Shown: positions 1 to 8,419, counted from the stretch's first letter. The stretch: 33,543 nucleotides of DNA from Terramyces sp. JEL0728 (GCA_027603945.1 JADIIU010000135.1:1-33543), one strand, 5' to 3'. Numbers and translations are program-made. Notes: generated by a model not told the origin, from the letters alone.

Positions 1-135
1 GACCAAGACATTCCAGTTGCCACCACTGTTGGAGGTGCTGCTTATGGTGCTGGACAAGGACCAGTTGTTGCTGGAGCTTTCTCCACCGGTGCTTCCGTAG
101 TTGCCTTCTTGGCTGCTGCTGTCCTTGCTCTTTAA
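1..135 (+). CDS. C-terminal end of a probable GPI-anchored surface protein (partial)
   Basis: Frame 1 is open from the window edge to a TAA at 133-135 and gives 44 residues. The composition is small and hydrophobic (Gly, Ala, Val, Ser, Thr), ending in a run of about 15 aliphatic residues (VVAFLAAAVLAL) with no charged tail. That pattern, a small-residue stretch (AGAFSTGAS) followed by a terminal hydrophobic segment, is what a GPI-attachment signal looks like, so a cell-surface or cell-wall protein is likely. Codon use is biased toward GCT/GTT/GGA, which suggests good expression. The rest of the gene lies outside the window, so the function cannot be read. An ordinary C-terminal membrane anchor is the alternative. 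Confidence 0.6.
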   Translation, partial: DQDIPVATTVGGAAYGAGQGPVVAGAFSTGASVVAFLAAAVLAL

Positions 136-279
136 AGAGTTGTGTAATAATGGAATTCAATAAATTTAGAACATTGATTTAATATAGATGATTAGAATTA
201 CATTTTAGTTTGTTTTGCCTCAGTATCATCTGGAAATAGTGTTGGGTAGGCTAGACAACTGTTTAAATGGCAAAATTTA

Positions 280-579
280 TTATATTTTCTGGTGCACCTT
301 CAAGTCCTTGGTGGTCTCTTCTGGATCTGAAAGCGACTGCAGCTGGTACATTTCCAAGAATCCTTTCAGCGTCAACTGCCCATCCTTATTGTCAAAGTAC
401 AGCAGCTCCTGCCTTTCCGTCTCTGAAAACGTATGCCCGCTGGTTTCCATGACAAATGCATCCAGTTCTTGGGGATTCAATACTCCGTCCTTGTCTGCAT
501 CGTATTTTAGGAATATTTCCACTAGAGCCTTTTTTATATGAGGCAGGAAGCGCTCTTCATCGTCCAATAATTCGTTCAT
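280..579 (-). CDS. Small EF-hand calcium-binding protein
   Basis: This is a 99-residue protein with two EF-hand units. The first loop (DADKDGVLNPQE, around residues 27-38) has the canonical Asp/Asp/Asp-Gly/Glu ligands. The second (FDNKDGQLTLKGF) is one residue short between its first Asp and the DG pair, so it probably binds calcium poorly or not at all. The tail with LKGFLEMYQLQ and DPEETTKDL resembles small fungal and plant EF-hand proteins in which the second hand is followed by a W/T-KDL segment. It would act as a cytosolic calcium sensor or buffer; no enzymatic domain is visible. The ATG at 579 is the first in frame. It lies 41 bp downstream of the stop of the next gene on the same strand. 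Confidence 0.6.
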   Translation of the reverse strand: MNELLDDEERFLPHIKKALVEIFLKYDADKDGVLNPQELDAFVMETSGHTFSETERQELLYFDNKDGQLTLKGFLEMYQLQSLSDPEETTKDLKVHQKI

Positions 580-620
580 GAGTAAACTTTTTTTTGCCAG
601 TCAATAAGACGGATGATTTA

Positions 621-1457
621 TTATAAACTATCCAGCATTTCATGCGCACTCTGTTGCACTGGATTAATTTCGTTTTTGAAGCACCAATGGTAGAAATTCG
701 GCGATCCTTCCGACTGAGAATAATACTTTTTCCACTGGCAATATTTGCCCCTGAATCGCTTGTAAAACCGCAAGACAATGAATGTACTAATGACCTACAA
801 TTATAAACGAATTACAAAAAAGCAGATTCCAAGTACGCCGAATATAATCTGTACAACCTCGTCTCTTGGCTTGCAGTCGTTGAAATCCGAATCGCAATTC
901 TTTAGCAGCTTTTCGCTATGAATAATGATACTGTTTAACGAGAATAGTATGGCAAGGAGCGCATTTACAATGAAAAACACAGTGTAGATTGTAATTCCAC
1001 TTGGGTTGTACTTGTAAATAGAAATCATTCCGAATATTACCATCATTACAGACACAGAGTAATATACAGTAAGGAAGAGCTTTAATAGCCTGTAACTGGT
1101 AACCACACCGCCAGCAAGGAATGCGAGTACACCTAATAGCATGATTGCTGAAGTCACAATTGTTGCTGATCTAGCATCGCCCAAGAATTTAAAAAAGTCT
1201 TTTTCATCTTCTATTCGCTGTCGTCTTGCTATTGTATTTTCTCTATCTAAAGCTCTAGTTTTTTCTTTTGGGGTTTCTATTTTCTCTAATTCGATGGTTT
1301 CATGTATCGCTGTTTCTGTTGAATGCTTGTTTAGTTCGTTGTTGGTATCTTCTTGTTGCATCGTATCCTCCATTTTCAAAGTTTTCAATGGCTTGAATCT
1401 CCCAAAAAGAAAGTCATGTGACCGCACAATCCTCCGAATAGAGTCGACGAGTGTCAT
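621..1457 (-). CDS. Four-TM membrane protein, tandem family copy A
   Basis: I do not recognise this family. The product is 271 aa with one 21-nt intron at 795-815 (GT...AG). Removing the intron fuses a truncated reading frame to a further C-terminal segment and gives a continuous protein. It has a charged, hydrophilic N-terminal region of about 110 residues rich in Glu/Lys/Thr. Four hydrophobic segments follow (IMLLGVLAFLAGGV; YYSVSVMMVIFGMISIY; YTVFFIVNALLAILF; IIFGVLGICFFVIS), then a basic-aromatic tail ending SPNFYHW...MLDSL. Copy B has the same core (LLGIL.F, YY.VSI.MVIFG, VFF..N) and a matching tail (W...SPSFQRW...SVDSF), which confirms both the family and the intron. An internal ATG at 1373 (MEDTMQQ) is an alternative start. 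It is probably a plasma-membrane or endomembrane protein with both ends on the same side. Confidence 0.65.
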
Positions 1458-1604
1458 TCATCGTCAGCGCAAGACCACCGCGGCAACGCTATTCGTCAGC
1501 AGATGGCTCAGCGATATCCACATCTTTAAAATTGATTCAATGGGGGGTTTCCATATTTGGAAATTATATGTGGTACCAGAATCTACAATTGCAGCAGCAG
1601 TTTA

Positions 1605-2082
1605 TTAAAAAGAGTCAACAGAGCGCCGGAATTCATCAATCATAACCCACCGTTGGAAAGATGGAGTATTGCTTTGTTTCCATTCCTTTACTTTTGCATG
1701 GTAATCCTTTTCAAACAGCGAGACTATAATGATTGATACTACAAAGTAAATCAAACAAATTATATCCAATCCAAGTATCAAATAATCATTCCTTTCCTCT
1801 CTTTTATTTTCTGCAATCCCGTAACAAATGAATGCCATCGACATGACTTGTTAAGTAATCACTACCTCCATTCAAGTAAAAGAATACACAGTAAACTACA
1901 AGTTTACGGCTGAGACGCAGAATTGCATTGAATCCGAAAATAATCATAATTATTGAAACCAAATAGTAGATTTTTAGTCCGTAATTGAGGTTATCGGTTG
2001 TTGGACAAATGACAAATATTAGTATTCCAAACAAGAGGATGAATGAGCATATCAGTGATTCTACTGTGTATTTGATTTTCAT
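1605..2082 (-). CDS. Four-TM membrane protein, tandem family copy B
   Basis: This is a 152-aa paralogue of the genes on both sides, with a single 19-nt intron at 1847-1865 (GTAGTGATTACTTAACAAG). Without the intron, the third TM segment aligns residue for residue with copy A (VFFIVNALLAIL against VFFYLNGVMSMA). The start (MKIKYTVESLICSFILLFG) aligns gap-free with copy C (MHLYYRTLSLTSSFILLLG), which supports the ATG at 2082. It lacks the long charged N-terminus of copy A. Four TM segments are visible, and the cytosolic-type tail carries Trp/Lys and a SPSFQRW motif. The intron position differs from that of copy A. The function is unknown; a lineage-specific membrane family is likely. Confidence 0.65.
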
Positions 2083-2265
2083 TTTGATAAAGAATAGCGA
2101 ACGTGTCGGAACACGTTATTTTTAGTTTTATGCAGGATATTATTAGCCTTTGTGGAATCGGAAATTCAGCAAGCTCAGAATATTTATGCGATCCAGAAAA
2201 TATTGCAGATATCACAAATCTTGCATTTAGTTTTATTGGAAAGATTCATTCACTGATTCCTGTAT

Positions 2266-2706
2266 TTATTTCAAAGATTCTTTCCCCGATTCCAACGTAT
2301 TTACTCTTGCATTGACGTAATTTGTTCTAAACTCCATATAAAACTTCACTATGATTGCAGTTGAAATGGCGAAAAATGCAATTCCCGCGCAATTCAATAC
2401 AATAAACATTGTCTCTGTCTTTGGGCTATCATTCCTTATAAAGAAATTGTTGATTGTGAGTAACAGCGACAGCAGCGAATTCAGACAGTAATATACAGTA
2501 AAACTAAGGATGCATACAGGGCTGTACTTTAAGATTGAAACTATTCCAAAGATAACAATTCCTAGTGAGATTGTATAGTAAGCTTTGAGTATTCCATCGA
2601 TAATTCTATTGCTGTCCATTGACATTGGCATTGCTAAAAATGCTAGTATTCCCAGTAATAATATGAACGAGGATGTTAATGAGAGAGTCCTATAGTACAA
2701 GTGCAT
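2266..2706 (-). CDS. Four-TM membrane protein, tandem family copy C
   Basis: This is a 146-aa paralogue of copies A and B with no intron found. Hydrophobic segments are SFILLLGILAFLAMPM, YYTISLGIVIFGIVSI, FTVYYCLNSLLSLLL and NCAGIAFFAISTAIIV. The last aligns with copy A (GICFFVISTFIVLRFY against GIAFFAISTAIIVKFY), and this also supports the splice predicted in copy A. The tail is shorter and lacks the SPxFxxW motif. The start is placed at the ATG at 2706 because it aligns exactly with copy B; the reading frame extends upstream only to a non-ATG codon. A tandem 23-nt repeat lies upstream. Function unknown. Confidence 0.6.
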   Translation of the reverse strand: MHLYYRTLSLTSSFILLLGILAFLAMPMSMDSNRIIDGILKAYYTISLGIVIFGIVSILKYSPVCILSFTVYYCLNSLLSLLLTINNFFIRNDSPKTETMFIVLNCAGIAFFAISTAIIVKFYMEFRTNYVNARVNTLESGKESLK

Positions 2707-2800
2707 TGGAAAGTTTTTCAGAGAGTTGCATTTAAGGCGTCCTTCTCTCACATGGTTTCAGGCTTGATGGTGAAGCCTCAAATTGAATGAAAAAGATCTG

Positions 2801-2846
2801 GGATAATCAAGTTTGAATCCAGCGGATAACCAAGTTCGGATCCAGC
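2801..2846. repeat. Two tandem 23-nt imperfect repeats
   Basis: Two adjacent 23-nt units of the form GGATAAnCAAGTTnGnATCCAGC lie at 2801-2823 and 2824-2846 with three mismatches. They sit between the start of four-TM copy C (2706) and the end of the secreted Cys-rich gene (2893), so within the probable promoter or 5' leader of copy C. They could be a duplicated binding site or a simple replication slippage product; the sequence alone does not decide. Confidence 0.7.
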
Positions 2847-2892
2847 ATTCAAAGGGCACAACAGAGTAAGAGTACACAATATCTATGATTTA

Positions 2893-3417
2893 TTAAAAAT
2901 GATGCAAAATATCGTCCAAAAGACCTTTGCCTGCTCCAGCGATTAATCGAGCATAGTCCTCACCGCAGGAAATAGCAACAGCAACAGCTTGTTTGTAGGT
3001 AGCTGGATCAAACAACTGAGATCTAATAGTAATCAACAATCTGGCCCAGTCTAGTGGAGAGATTTCACAAATAGTCTCTCCAGGCAAGGTATAACAAACA
3101 GGATGAGTATTGTAAGCATACTGTCTTAGCGCATCGCAAGTTGGAAAAGTCAATGAGCCTTGCACAAGTGGAACTAGTTTTTCCTGTAAACAATACATGA
3201 CTGACTTTAACCACTCCTGACCTTTTGGCGTGTACTTGGATTCGCCGTCTTTGAACGCTTGACAGAACCTATGTCCATACCCAATAGTGTAACCTGAGTC
3301 TCCGCACGGGAATGTTGGCTCGACACAGTCCAAGTAGAATGAGCAGTCGTTTGGAATTGGTTGGCAGGAGCTGTTGATTGCCTGAGCAAGCGGTAATAAG
3401 GCGAATAGCAGTTGCAT
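2893..3417 (-). CDS. Small secreted cysteine-rich protein
   Basis: This is 174 aa with a clear N-terminal signal peptide (MQLLFALLPLAQA) and then about ten cysteines in a regular pattern: C..IPNDCSFYLDCVE, CG..GYTIGYGHRFC, a conserved-looking VMYCLQEKLVPLV, then TCD.LRQYAY, HPVCYTLPG..IC, and a later SCG. The PNDCSFYLDC / GYG..FC / VM.CLQ..L.P arrangement is reminiscent of a widely scattered eukaryotic family of small secreted proteins distantly like stanniocalcin. I recall this from family patterns and have not searched it. No enzyme motif is visible. It could act outside the cell or in the secretory lumen. The ATG at 3417 sits directly before the signal peptide. The intergenic stretch 3418-3648 contains nothing I can name. 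Confidence 0.6.
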   Translation of the reverse strand: MQLLFALLPLAQAINSSCQPIPNDCSFYLDCVEPTFPCGDSGYTIGYGHRFCQAFKDGESKYTPKGQEWLKSVMYCLQEKLVPLVQGSLTFPTCDALRQYAYNTHPVCYTLPGETICEISPLDWARLLITIRSQLFDPATYKQAVAVAISCGEDYARLIAGAGKGLLDDILHHF

Positions 3418-3648
3418 TTTGTGATGAGAATCTTGCTACTCTATTTATACTTTATCCCCGATCCAAACCCATAAATTTAACGGTGGTATTTCTATTTCAG
3501 TCGATGAAACGGCTGGTTTGGTTGTGAAGGGCCGAACGACTAAAAAATTATCCACCTTGATTTTAAATTAGCACCTTTATTAACTATCTCCAATCCAGCT
3601 ATCCTTGCTCAATTCCAGTAGTTGTAATACTTGTCGCCTGCGTTAGCT

Positions 3649-4488
3649 TCAATTACCGTATTCCTTCATATTTTCAGACAAGATTTCCCATCTGGTCATT
3701 GCGGTACCATCTTCCTTCTTTCTCTTCTTTTCCGCGATTGACTTATAATCCTTTCTCAGCCATTTTTCAACTACAAGAAGCAAAGGAGAATTGTGGAGTG
3801 CTGAAAAGGATTGTTTAGAATCCATCGCTTCTTTCATTTCAGGAAAATCATTCAAGCCTCTGACAATATCGATAGAGCCTTCTGCAATATGCGCTACATG
3901 TGTTGGCCAGTCACCCAGACCATCGAAAATGTGAGTAGCGTAAAGAATGGTAGCCCCTCTGGTTTCCGTTTCTCTTTTCAAAAACGCAAGCAAATCTGCT
4001 CTTACTAGAATATCTAAATCAACTGTGACTTCGTCAAGTAGTAGCAAGTCCCACGGTTCCATTAATCCAAGTACAATTTGAACTCTTCTTCTTTGGCCAT
4101 CAGAAACCGCATGCATATGCCAATCCGGATCAACATCCATAATTTCCAATAATTCTGCACATCTTTCCTTGTTTCTTTCTGCTCCCAGTGTCTTCAATAA
4201 CCTGGAAACTGGCACATCACGTCTTACAATTGGGTTATTTGCCCATTCAGTTCCAAGGTAAGTGATTCCGGTATCCCCGTCTCTGAACACATCTTTTCCT
4301 AGTGCGAATACTGGCTGTTTGGTCAAATTTTTCCCTCCTACAATGCGCAACAGTGTGGATTTTCCTGCCCCATTAGCCCCAACCAGCAAGCATCTGGATC
4401 CTCGTTTTAAATCCAAGTTGACGTTTTTCAATATTGGCGGACCACCAAAGTCGTAGTTCAAGTCCTGTACTTTTAATGCGCTTGTCAT
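3649..4488 (-). CDS. CAF16: Caf16-like soluble ABC ATPase (CCR4-NOT associated)
   Basis: This is a 279-aa single ABC domain without membrane segments. Visible motifs are Walker A (GANGAGKST, about residues 39-47), signature VSDGQRRRVQ, Walker B with catalytic Glu (LLLLDEVTVDLD) and H-loop (YATHIFDGL). The SDGQRRRVQ signature, the DEVTVDLD Walker B, the WPTHVAHI segment and the C-terminal LRKDYK region identify the non-transporter ABC family of yeast Caf16. In yeast that protein associates with CCR4-NOT and transcription regulators. I chose the ATG at 4488 (MTSALKVQDL) because the frame upstream only begins with GTG at 4533 and adds a Phe-rich stretch not typical of the family. No intron was needed. 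Confidence 0.85.
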   Translation of the reverse strand: MTSALKVQDLNYDFGGPPILKNVNLDLKRGSRCLLVGANGAGKSTLLRIVGGKNLTKQPVFALGKDVFRDGDTGITYLGTEWANNPIVRRDVPVSRLLKTLGAERNKERCAELLEIMDVDPDWHMHAVSDGQRRRVQIVLGLMEPWDLLLLDEVTVDLDILVRADLLAFLKRETETRGATILYATHIFDGLGDWPTHVAHIAEGSIDIVRGLNDFPEMKEAMDSKQSFSALHNSPLLLVVEKWLRKDYKSIAEKKRKKEDGTAMTRWEILSENMKEYGN

Positions 4489-4560
4489 AATATACTTTTG
4501 AAAAAAATTGAATAATTTATCCAACTTGCTCACGTAATCAAGGATTCGGGTAATATTGGT

Positions 4561-4761
4561 TTAAATTACCTGAGCAACTGCTGCTAAACTCATTTCGTTC
4601 ATGCAAGTCATAAACAGCTCAAAGGTAGAAATAGCCGTCTCTTTTGGTGCTGTCAAACGTTTAGTATGTCGTAAAACTATGGCTGAATTGTGATATCCAG
4701 GTGACTCATTATATACAGTTCCTCATGCAGTTGGGTAACCAAAAGCTGATGAGTATGGCAT
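4561..4761 (-). CDS. Possible tiny protein-coding gene with an 18-nt intron
   Basis: From an ATG at 4761 the minus strand encodes a short peptide ending at a TAA at 4561-4563. It is interrupted only by a TGA that falls inside an 18-nt GT...AG segment (4722-4739, GTTACCCAACTGCATGAG). Removing that segment gives 60 aa starting MPYSSAFGTVYNESPGYHNS and ending MNEMSLAAVAQVI. I recognise no family. The coding look of the text on both sides of the TGA, and the resemblance of the segment to the other introns here, are the only support. The branch-point motif (CCAAC) is weak. It could equally be noncoding sequence between Caf16 and the Rho gene. Confidence 0.3.
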
Positions 4762-4822
4762 TTGCCGTAGAGAACAAACAATGAAACCAGAAATTAAATT
4801 ACGTTTATTAACTCCAAACGGA

Positions 4823-5598
4823 CTACAAGATCAAACAACTCTTTCTCTTTACTCGCTTGCTGCTTTTATGTTGAGTAGCAAACAAAGCCGCCAATTCAAC
4901 CGCTCTTTCAATATTCGTTCCTTCCTTTGAGGAGCATTCTACATACGTCTTGACCAACCCGCCTTCCAAGCTCTTCACCTACTTTTAATTGAATTCTACT
5001 TCTTTTTGCGGAATACAGTACTGGCTGGTTGAAGAACACTCGCGCAAATCTGATTTAAGTCCGACAAGTACAATAGGAATGGATCCGCAATAATGTACAA
5101 TTTCAGGAATCCACTATTGTTAGAAAATGTGTACTTTTGAAGAGATGTTTTTGAACGAGTCTATCCTGTCTATTGAAAAGCAAAGCAAAAATGCATCAGT
5201 GTCTGCATAAGATAGCGGTCTCAGTCTAGAGTAATCATCTTGTCCCGCCGTATCCCATAGCGCAATTTCCAATAACTCACCGCCAATATCGGTTTTGACT
5301 GTAATCGTTTCAAACACAGTTGGAACATAATTCTAGCTTAGTATATTCGTACATCATTGAATTTTCCCGTTGAATAGTATGATAAGAGTGTTGTTTTCCC
5401 GATTGCCCCGTCGCCTAGTATGACAATCTTTATTCTTTTTATGGCAGAGTGTGATGAACATGCTGTTGATGCTGTGGAAATATTTGAGCAGCTTCGTTTG
5501 GAAGAGAGCGATTTGTTCAAGTATATTGTTGATTCTGTTGAAATCATGTTTGTCGCGTCAGTGTAATTATTTGCTTGCAAAAATTGGATTAAAAACAT
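4823..5598 (-). CDS. Rho-family small GTPase with N-terminal extension
   Basis: This is a 237-aa Rho GTPase assembled from four exons. The introns are 5333-5352 (20 nt), 5114-5134 (21 nt) and 4979-4999 (21 nt). Motifs: P-loop GDGAIGKT (62-69), effector region NYVPTVFE restored by intron 1, [16 protein letters not shown] (from 109), the Rho-typical WIPEIVHYC and [13 protein letters not shown], and G5-like VECSSKEG. It ends in a polybasic stretch (KRVKRK) and CLIL, a CaaX box with terminal Leu that predicts geranylgeranylation and membrane attachment. About 55 Ser/Thr/Asn-rich residues precede the G domain, an unusual extension. Such proteins govern actin, polarity and wall synthesis. The NKxD-type motif reads LKSD, which is a normal Rho variation. 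The exact subfamily (Rho, Cdc42 or Rac) is not resolved. Confidence 0.9.
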
Positions 5599-5636
5599 GA
5601 TTACATAATTCAGATGTGAAGCAGCGATAAACTTTG

Positions 5637-6609
5637 TTATTTATTGTTAAATGGATGAGCTGACCTCCAGTGGTTGGCAATTTCTTCTCTGGTTGCAACC
5701 CATACATCTGGGAATCCAGATATATATTCTAGGAATTTCACTAGCGCGCCAGCTCTTCCAGGTTTACCAACTAACCGACAGTGAAGACCAATAGACATCA
5801 TCTTTGGCGATTCATTTCCTTCTTCATACAAGATGTCAAAAGCGTTTTTGAGATACTGATAGAAAGCATCTGGCCCGCCAAATCCAGGAGGGACGCAAAA
5901 CTTCATATCATTTTGATCAAGGGTGTAAGGGATAATTAAATGTCCTTCGCCTTCCATATTTACCCAGTATGGCTATTATTAGTTCCAAATTACCAAATCG
6001 TCGTTGTAAGCATCACATTCATACAGCAATTGTAATCCCTGTTTCTTGTATTCTTCCCAAACAACTCTACGAGAGTTTTCAGATATTCTCCCAGTGTACC
6101 AACCTCTTGGAGCTTTCCCTGAAGGGCTTGCGGATTGAATTGCGGTAATGGTCTTTTTAACATATTCTCTTTCCTGTTCTTCAGTTAATCCCTGATAATC
6201 GATCCATTTGTAATTGTGCGATGCGATTTCATGCCCCTTGTTTTCCATTTCAGCGATAGCTGCTGGGTTCTTTTCCACTGCTAAACCGACAGCATAGCAA
6301 GTGAATTTGTACTTGAATTTGTCAAATATTCTCAGTATTCTCCATACGCCTGCTCTTGACCCGTACTCGTACTGTGTTTCCATGTTTATATCTCTGATCC
6401 CAATCCTCGATTGGCCACCTGGAGTCTATTGTTAGTTCCTCTTATACTTCATTCAAAAAGATCTCTGATCCTCGGTCTCCATTCACCACTGTGTTTTCAC
6501 CACCCTCTTCGTAATTGACAACAAAACTTATTGCGATTTTTGCGTTGTTTGGCCATTTAGGATGTGGTGGATATTGTCCATAGCCAACGAGATTCCTTTG
6601 ATCAAGCAT
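5637..6609 (-). CDS. puuE: PuuE-type polysaccharide deacetylase family protein (allantoinase-like)
   Basis: This is 309 aa, the usual length of PuuE proteins, in three exons with introns 6426-6447 (22 nt) and 5973-5993 (21 nt). Diagnostic text: RNLVGYGQYPPHPKWP at the N-terminus, SFVVNYEEGGE, MET.YEYGSRAGVWRILR, KGHEIASHNYKWIDYQ, NDDLPYWV (restored by intron 2), HLIIPYTLDQNDMKF, SIGLHCRLVGKPGRAGAL, and ATREEIANHW near the end. In bacteria and some fungi this NodB-fold family is the metal-cofactor-variable allantoinase of urate catabolism, opening allantoin to allantoate. A chitin deacetylase role is less likely because the classical family lacks the EYGSRAGVWR and DLPYW blocks. It implies cytosolic or peroxisomal purine breakdown. 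The ATG at 6609 is the first in frame. Confidence 0.88.
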
Positions 6610-7014
6610 TGTTTTTTTCCAAATGCCGCAGCGGATTTTATTCAGCCCGTGCCCGCTCCTGGGTTGTTATGTAGTGCAATGGATTCTATAGCTATGTTTG
6701 ATGACTGTAAAAGAGTACTTGCAAAGAAACTGCTTTCTTTAGGTATTCCACCGTCATTTAACGTCAAATTTGATTCCAAAGTCCGTTAATACCATCTCAA
6801 CCAAGCCTTATTTTGCGATTGATTGTCTTTGCTCGCCAATGTTAGTTCCTCTCATTATTTGGGGCTGGGTAGCTTTCCAGCATCATTGTGTTGTCAAAAT
6901 TGTTGTCAAGGTATTTGTAGCGGTTGGTGATTGAAATTTGCCTAAATTACCTGCACAAAGAAAATGTCGGGCGATAAAGTCGATTTTAGTGGAGGACGGT
7001 TGATGTTTAATAGT
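6610..7014. other. Intergenic or unresolved stretch upstream of PuuE
   Basis: No gene can be assigned with confidence. On the + strand an open frame runs to 6789, with internal ATGs at 6680 and later. Its text (MFDDCKRVLAKKLLSLGIPPSF, of which only a part may be real) looks protein-like but is short. A 21-nt intron-like segment at 6786-6806 (GTTAATAC...CAACCAAG) would extend it by only a few residues. Another small + strand frame starts at 6964 (MSGDKVDF). The words gttagttcctct occur both in PuuE intron 1 (complement) and near 6840, and a short direct repeat (ttgttgtcaa twice) occurs near 6890. The stretch must also hold the PuuE promoter. Confidence 0.3.
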
Positions 7015-7300
7015 TTACATTGATAACATGTGTCGTCGTTGCTTGCCCGCCATCAATTGCACCACCTTAACAGCATGTTGGTAAGGTGCCACTCCAAATT
7101 GGGATGGAATTGGTTTCATACTTGAATAGGCAACAGGGACAATTTCAATTCTGAGCAACTGGGAATTCTCAGAGTATATATTTGGCTCCGAAACATTTCC
7201 AGCGCTCTCGAATAGTAGCTAATTTATCTTCAAGTTGCTGGCTTGGAGGAATTTCTGTGCAAAAGCCCAATTCCACGTGCATCCGTGTCTTGCTCTCCAT
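7015..7300 (-). CDS. Possible small gene with an unresolved frame change
   Basis: Two overlapping minus-strand frames both look coding. The first runs from an ATG at 7300 (MESKTRMHVELGF...) to a TGA at 7169-7171. The second is open from 7218 and ends at a TAA at 7015-7017, with well-formed text (QLLRIEIVPVAYSSMKP, QFGVAPYQHAVKVVQLM, then AGKQRRHMLSM). Moving from one to the other needs a +1 shift or an intron with length 3n+1. I found no GT...AG intron of the local size that does it. Possible explanations are a degraded gene, a base error, a noncanonical intron, or frameshifting at the CTC-TGA site. The start lies only 42 bp from the divergent gene at 7343. No family is recognised. Confidence 0.35.
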
Positions 7301-7342
7301 TTGGTAATAGTCAAGCCTGTGAAGATTTGTCTTTTTTTCAGA

Positions 7343-8413
7343 ATGGTTTCCAAGGCAACTACCCCAGTTAATCTATCGAGAAACAGGAACACAGACGCTT
7401 TGACACTAAACAAATCATCCGTGAAGGTGCAAGAAAGAACTTTTCCTAATCAGAGCGACTATCAACACACCATCCAAATTGAACAAGCAAACCCGAGTAG
7501 CATTGGATATCAATCCTATTTCAATCCTAGTGACCAGTCTGACTCTTGGAAAGAAAGCGACTTTTTTGCTGGGAATTTTCAGTCATTTAGCGGCAGTTTT
7601 TTTGCTTCACCCGTTCCAGTGCAGAAAAGTGACCATGGTCTTGAATTTTCCAGGTTTGCACCCACTGCATTAGCTTATCCAAAATTCAATGTAATCGGGG
7701 GATCAATGGTTTCTAGCTCTACCGAACACAGGTGTTCTGCAGAAAAAGCTCTTGGGCCATTGGAAAGTCTGCCTGGATTATTCACTCCAAGTCCAGAAAC
7801 AGAAGCTTTGGAATCCAAAAAGGAGCCTGCAATGCCTTTTTTTGATGATATTCCTGGGCTGATGGTCTCCAGTCCAGTCGAAGAGGATTACGTTACTCTC
7901 GAATTATATCCATCTGCTGGCACTTCGCCAAAGTTTAACCCATGTAGGCTCATCAACTTTGATATAGACTCGAATCATCAACTGCTCGAATCTGCTGACG
8001 TATTAATAGAAAACTTCTTGAAGGAAACCCTTGAAACTTTTCCAGTTAGTAGTCATAACCAAAGTGCCAATTGGAACCTGCCACCTCCAGTAGCTGTCAG
8101 CACCATACAGCCGCAAACCAAACTTATCTGCTCACCAAATCTCAACTTTACAGTAAGCGCTGATGCTGAAAAGCCAAAAGTGACTTTGACAAAAAAACCT
8201 GCCACTAAAAACAAAAAGCAATATTCAAAGCCTGCTGTATCAAAAAGGAAGACCAAGAAGCCTGCTGTCCAGATACTACAGCACACGCTGGAACCAATCT
8301 ATGAAGAACCAGAATATATGCATCTGCCATCATCTCAAACCGTGCACATGTATGAACGCATAGAGAAAATCCAACTGGTAACTAAAAAATCAATCTCCAG
8401 AAATGTAATATAA
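7343..8413 (+). CDS. Disordered hypothetical protein with basic Lys-Pro repeats
   Basis: This is 356 aa of low complexity, rich in Ser, Pro, Asn, Gln and Phe, with no recognisable domain. The middle carries repeated short acidic-hydrophobic words (LPGLFTPSPE, IPGLMVSSPVEE). Near residue 275 a basic block contains KKPATKNKKQ, SKPAVSKRKT and KKPAV, a plausible nuclear localisation signal. The composition resembles an intrinsically disordered regulator. The start at the ATG at 7343 is preferred because upstream the frame begins only with TTG, and the bases just before it (ctttttttcag) look like a 3' splice site, so a 5' leader intron is possible. Its stop lies 6 bp from the stop of the convergent APS kinase gene. 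Confidence 0.55.
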   Translation: MVSKATTPVNLSRNRNTDALTLNKSSVKVQERTFPNQSDYQHTIQIEQANPSSIGYQSYFNPSDQSDSWKESDFFAGNFQSFSGSFFASPVPVQKSDHGLEFSRFAPTALAYPKFNVIGGSMVSSSTEHRCSAEKALGPLESLPGLFTPSPETEALESKKEPAMPFFDDIPGLMVSSPVEEDYVTLELYPSAGTSPKFNPCRLINFDIDSNHQLLESADVLIENFLKETLETFPVSSHNQSANWNLPPPVAVSTIQPQTKLICSPNLNFTVSADAEKPKVTLTKKPATKNKKQYSKPAVSKRKTKKPAVQILQHTLEPIYEEPEYMHLPSSQTVHMYERIEKIQLVTKKSISRNVI

Positions 8414-8419
8414 TGTTTT

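Noticed and set aside
557..778. Separate 73-aa minus-strand protein
   Set aside because: The same bases, in another frame, form the second exon and tail of four-TM copy A.
2103..2315. Plus-strand 70-aa protein
   Set aside because: It is antisense to the four-TM gene C end and the gene B start region and shows no domain; the coding strand is explained by the tandem family.
5637..6609. Chitin deacetylase
   Set aside because: The EYGSRAGVWR, NDDLPYWV and PYTLDQNDM blocks belong to the PuuE group and not to classical chitin deacetylases.
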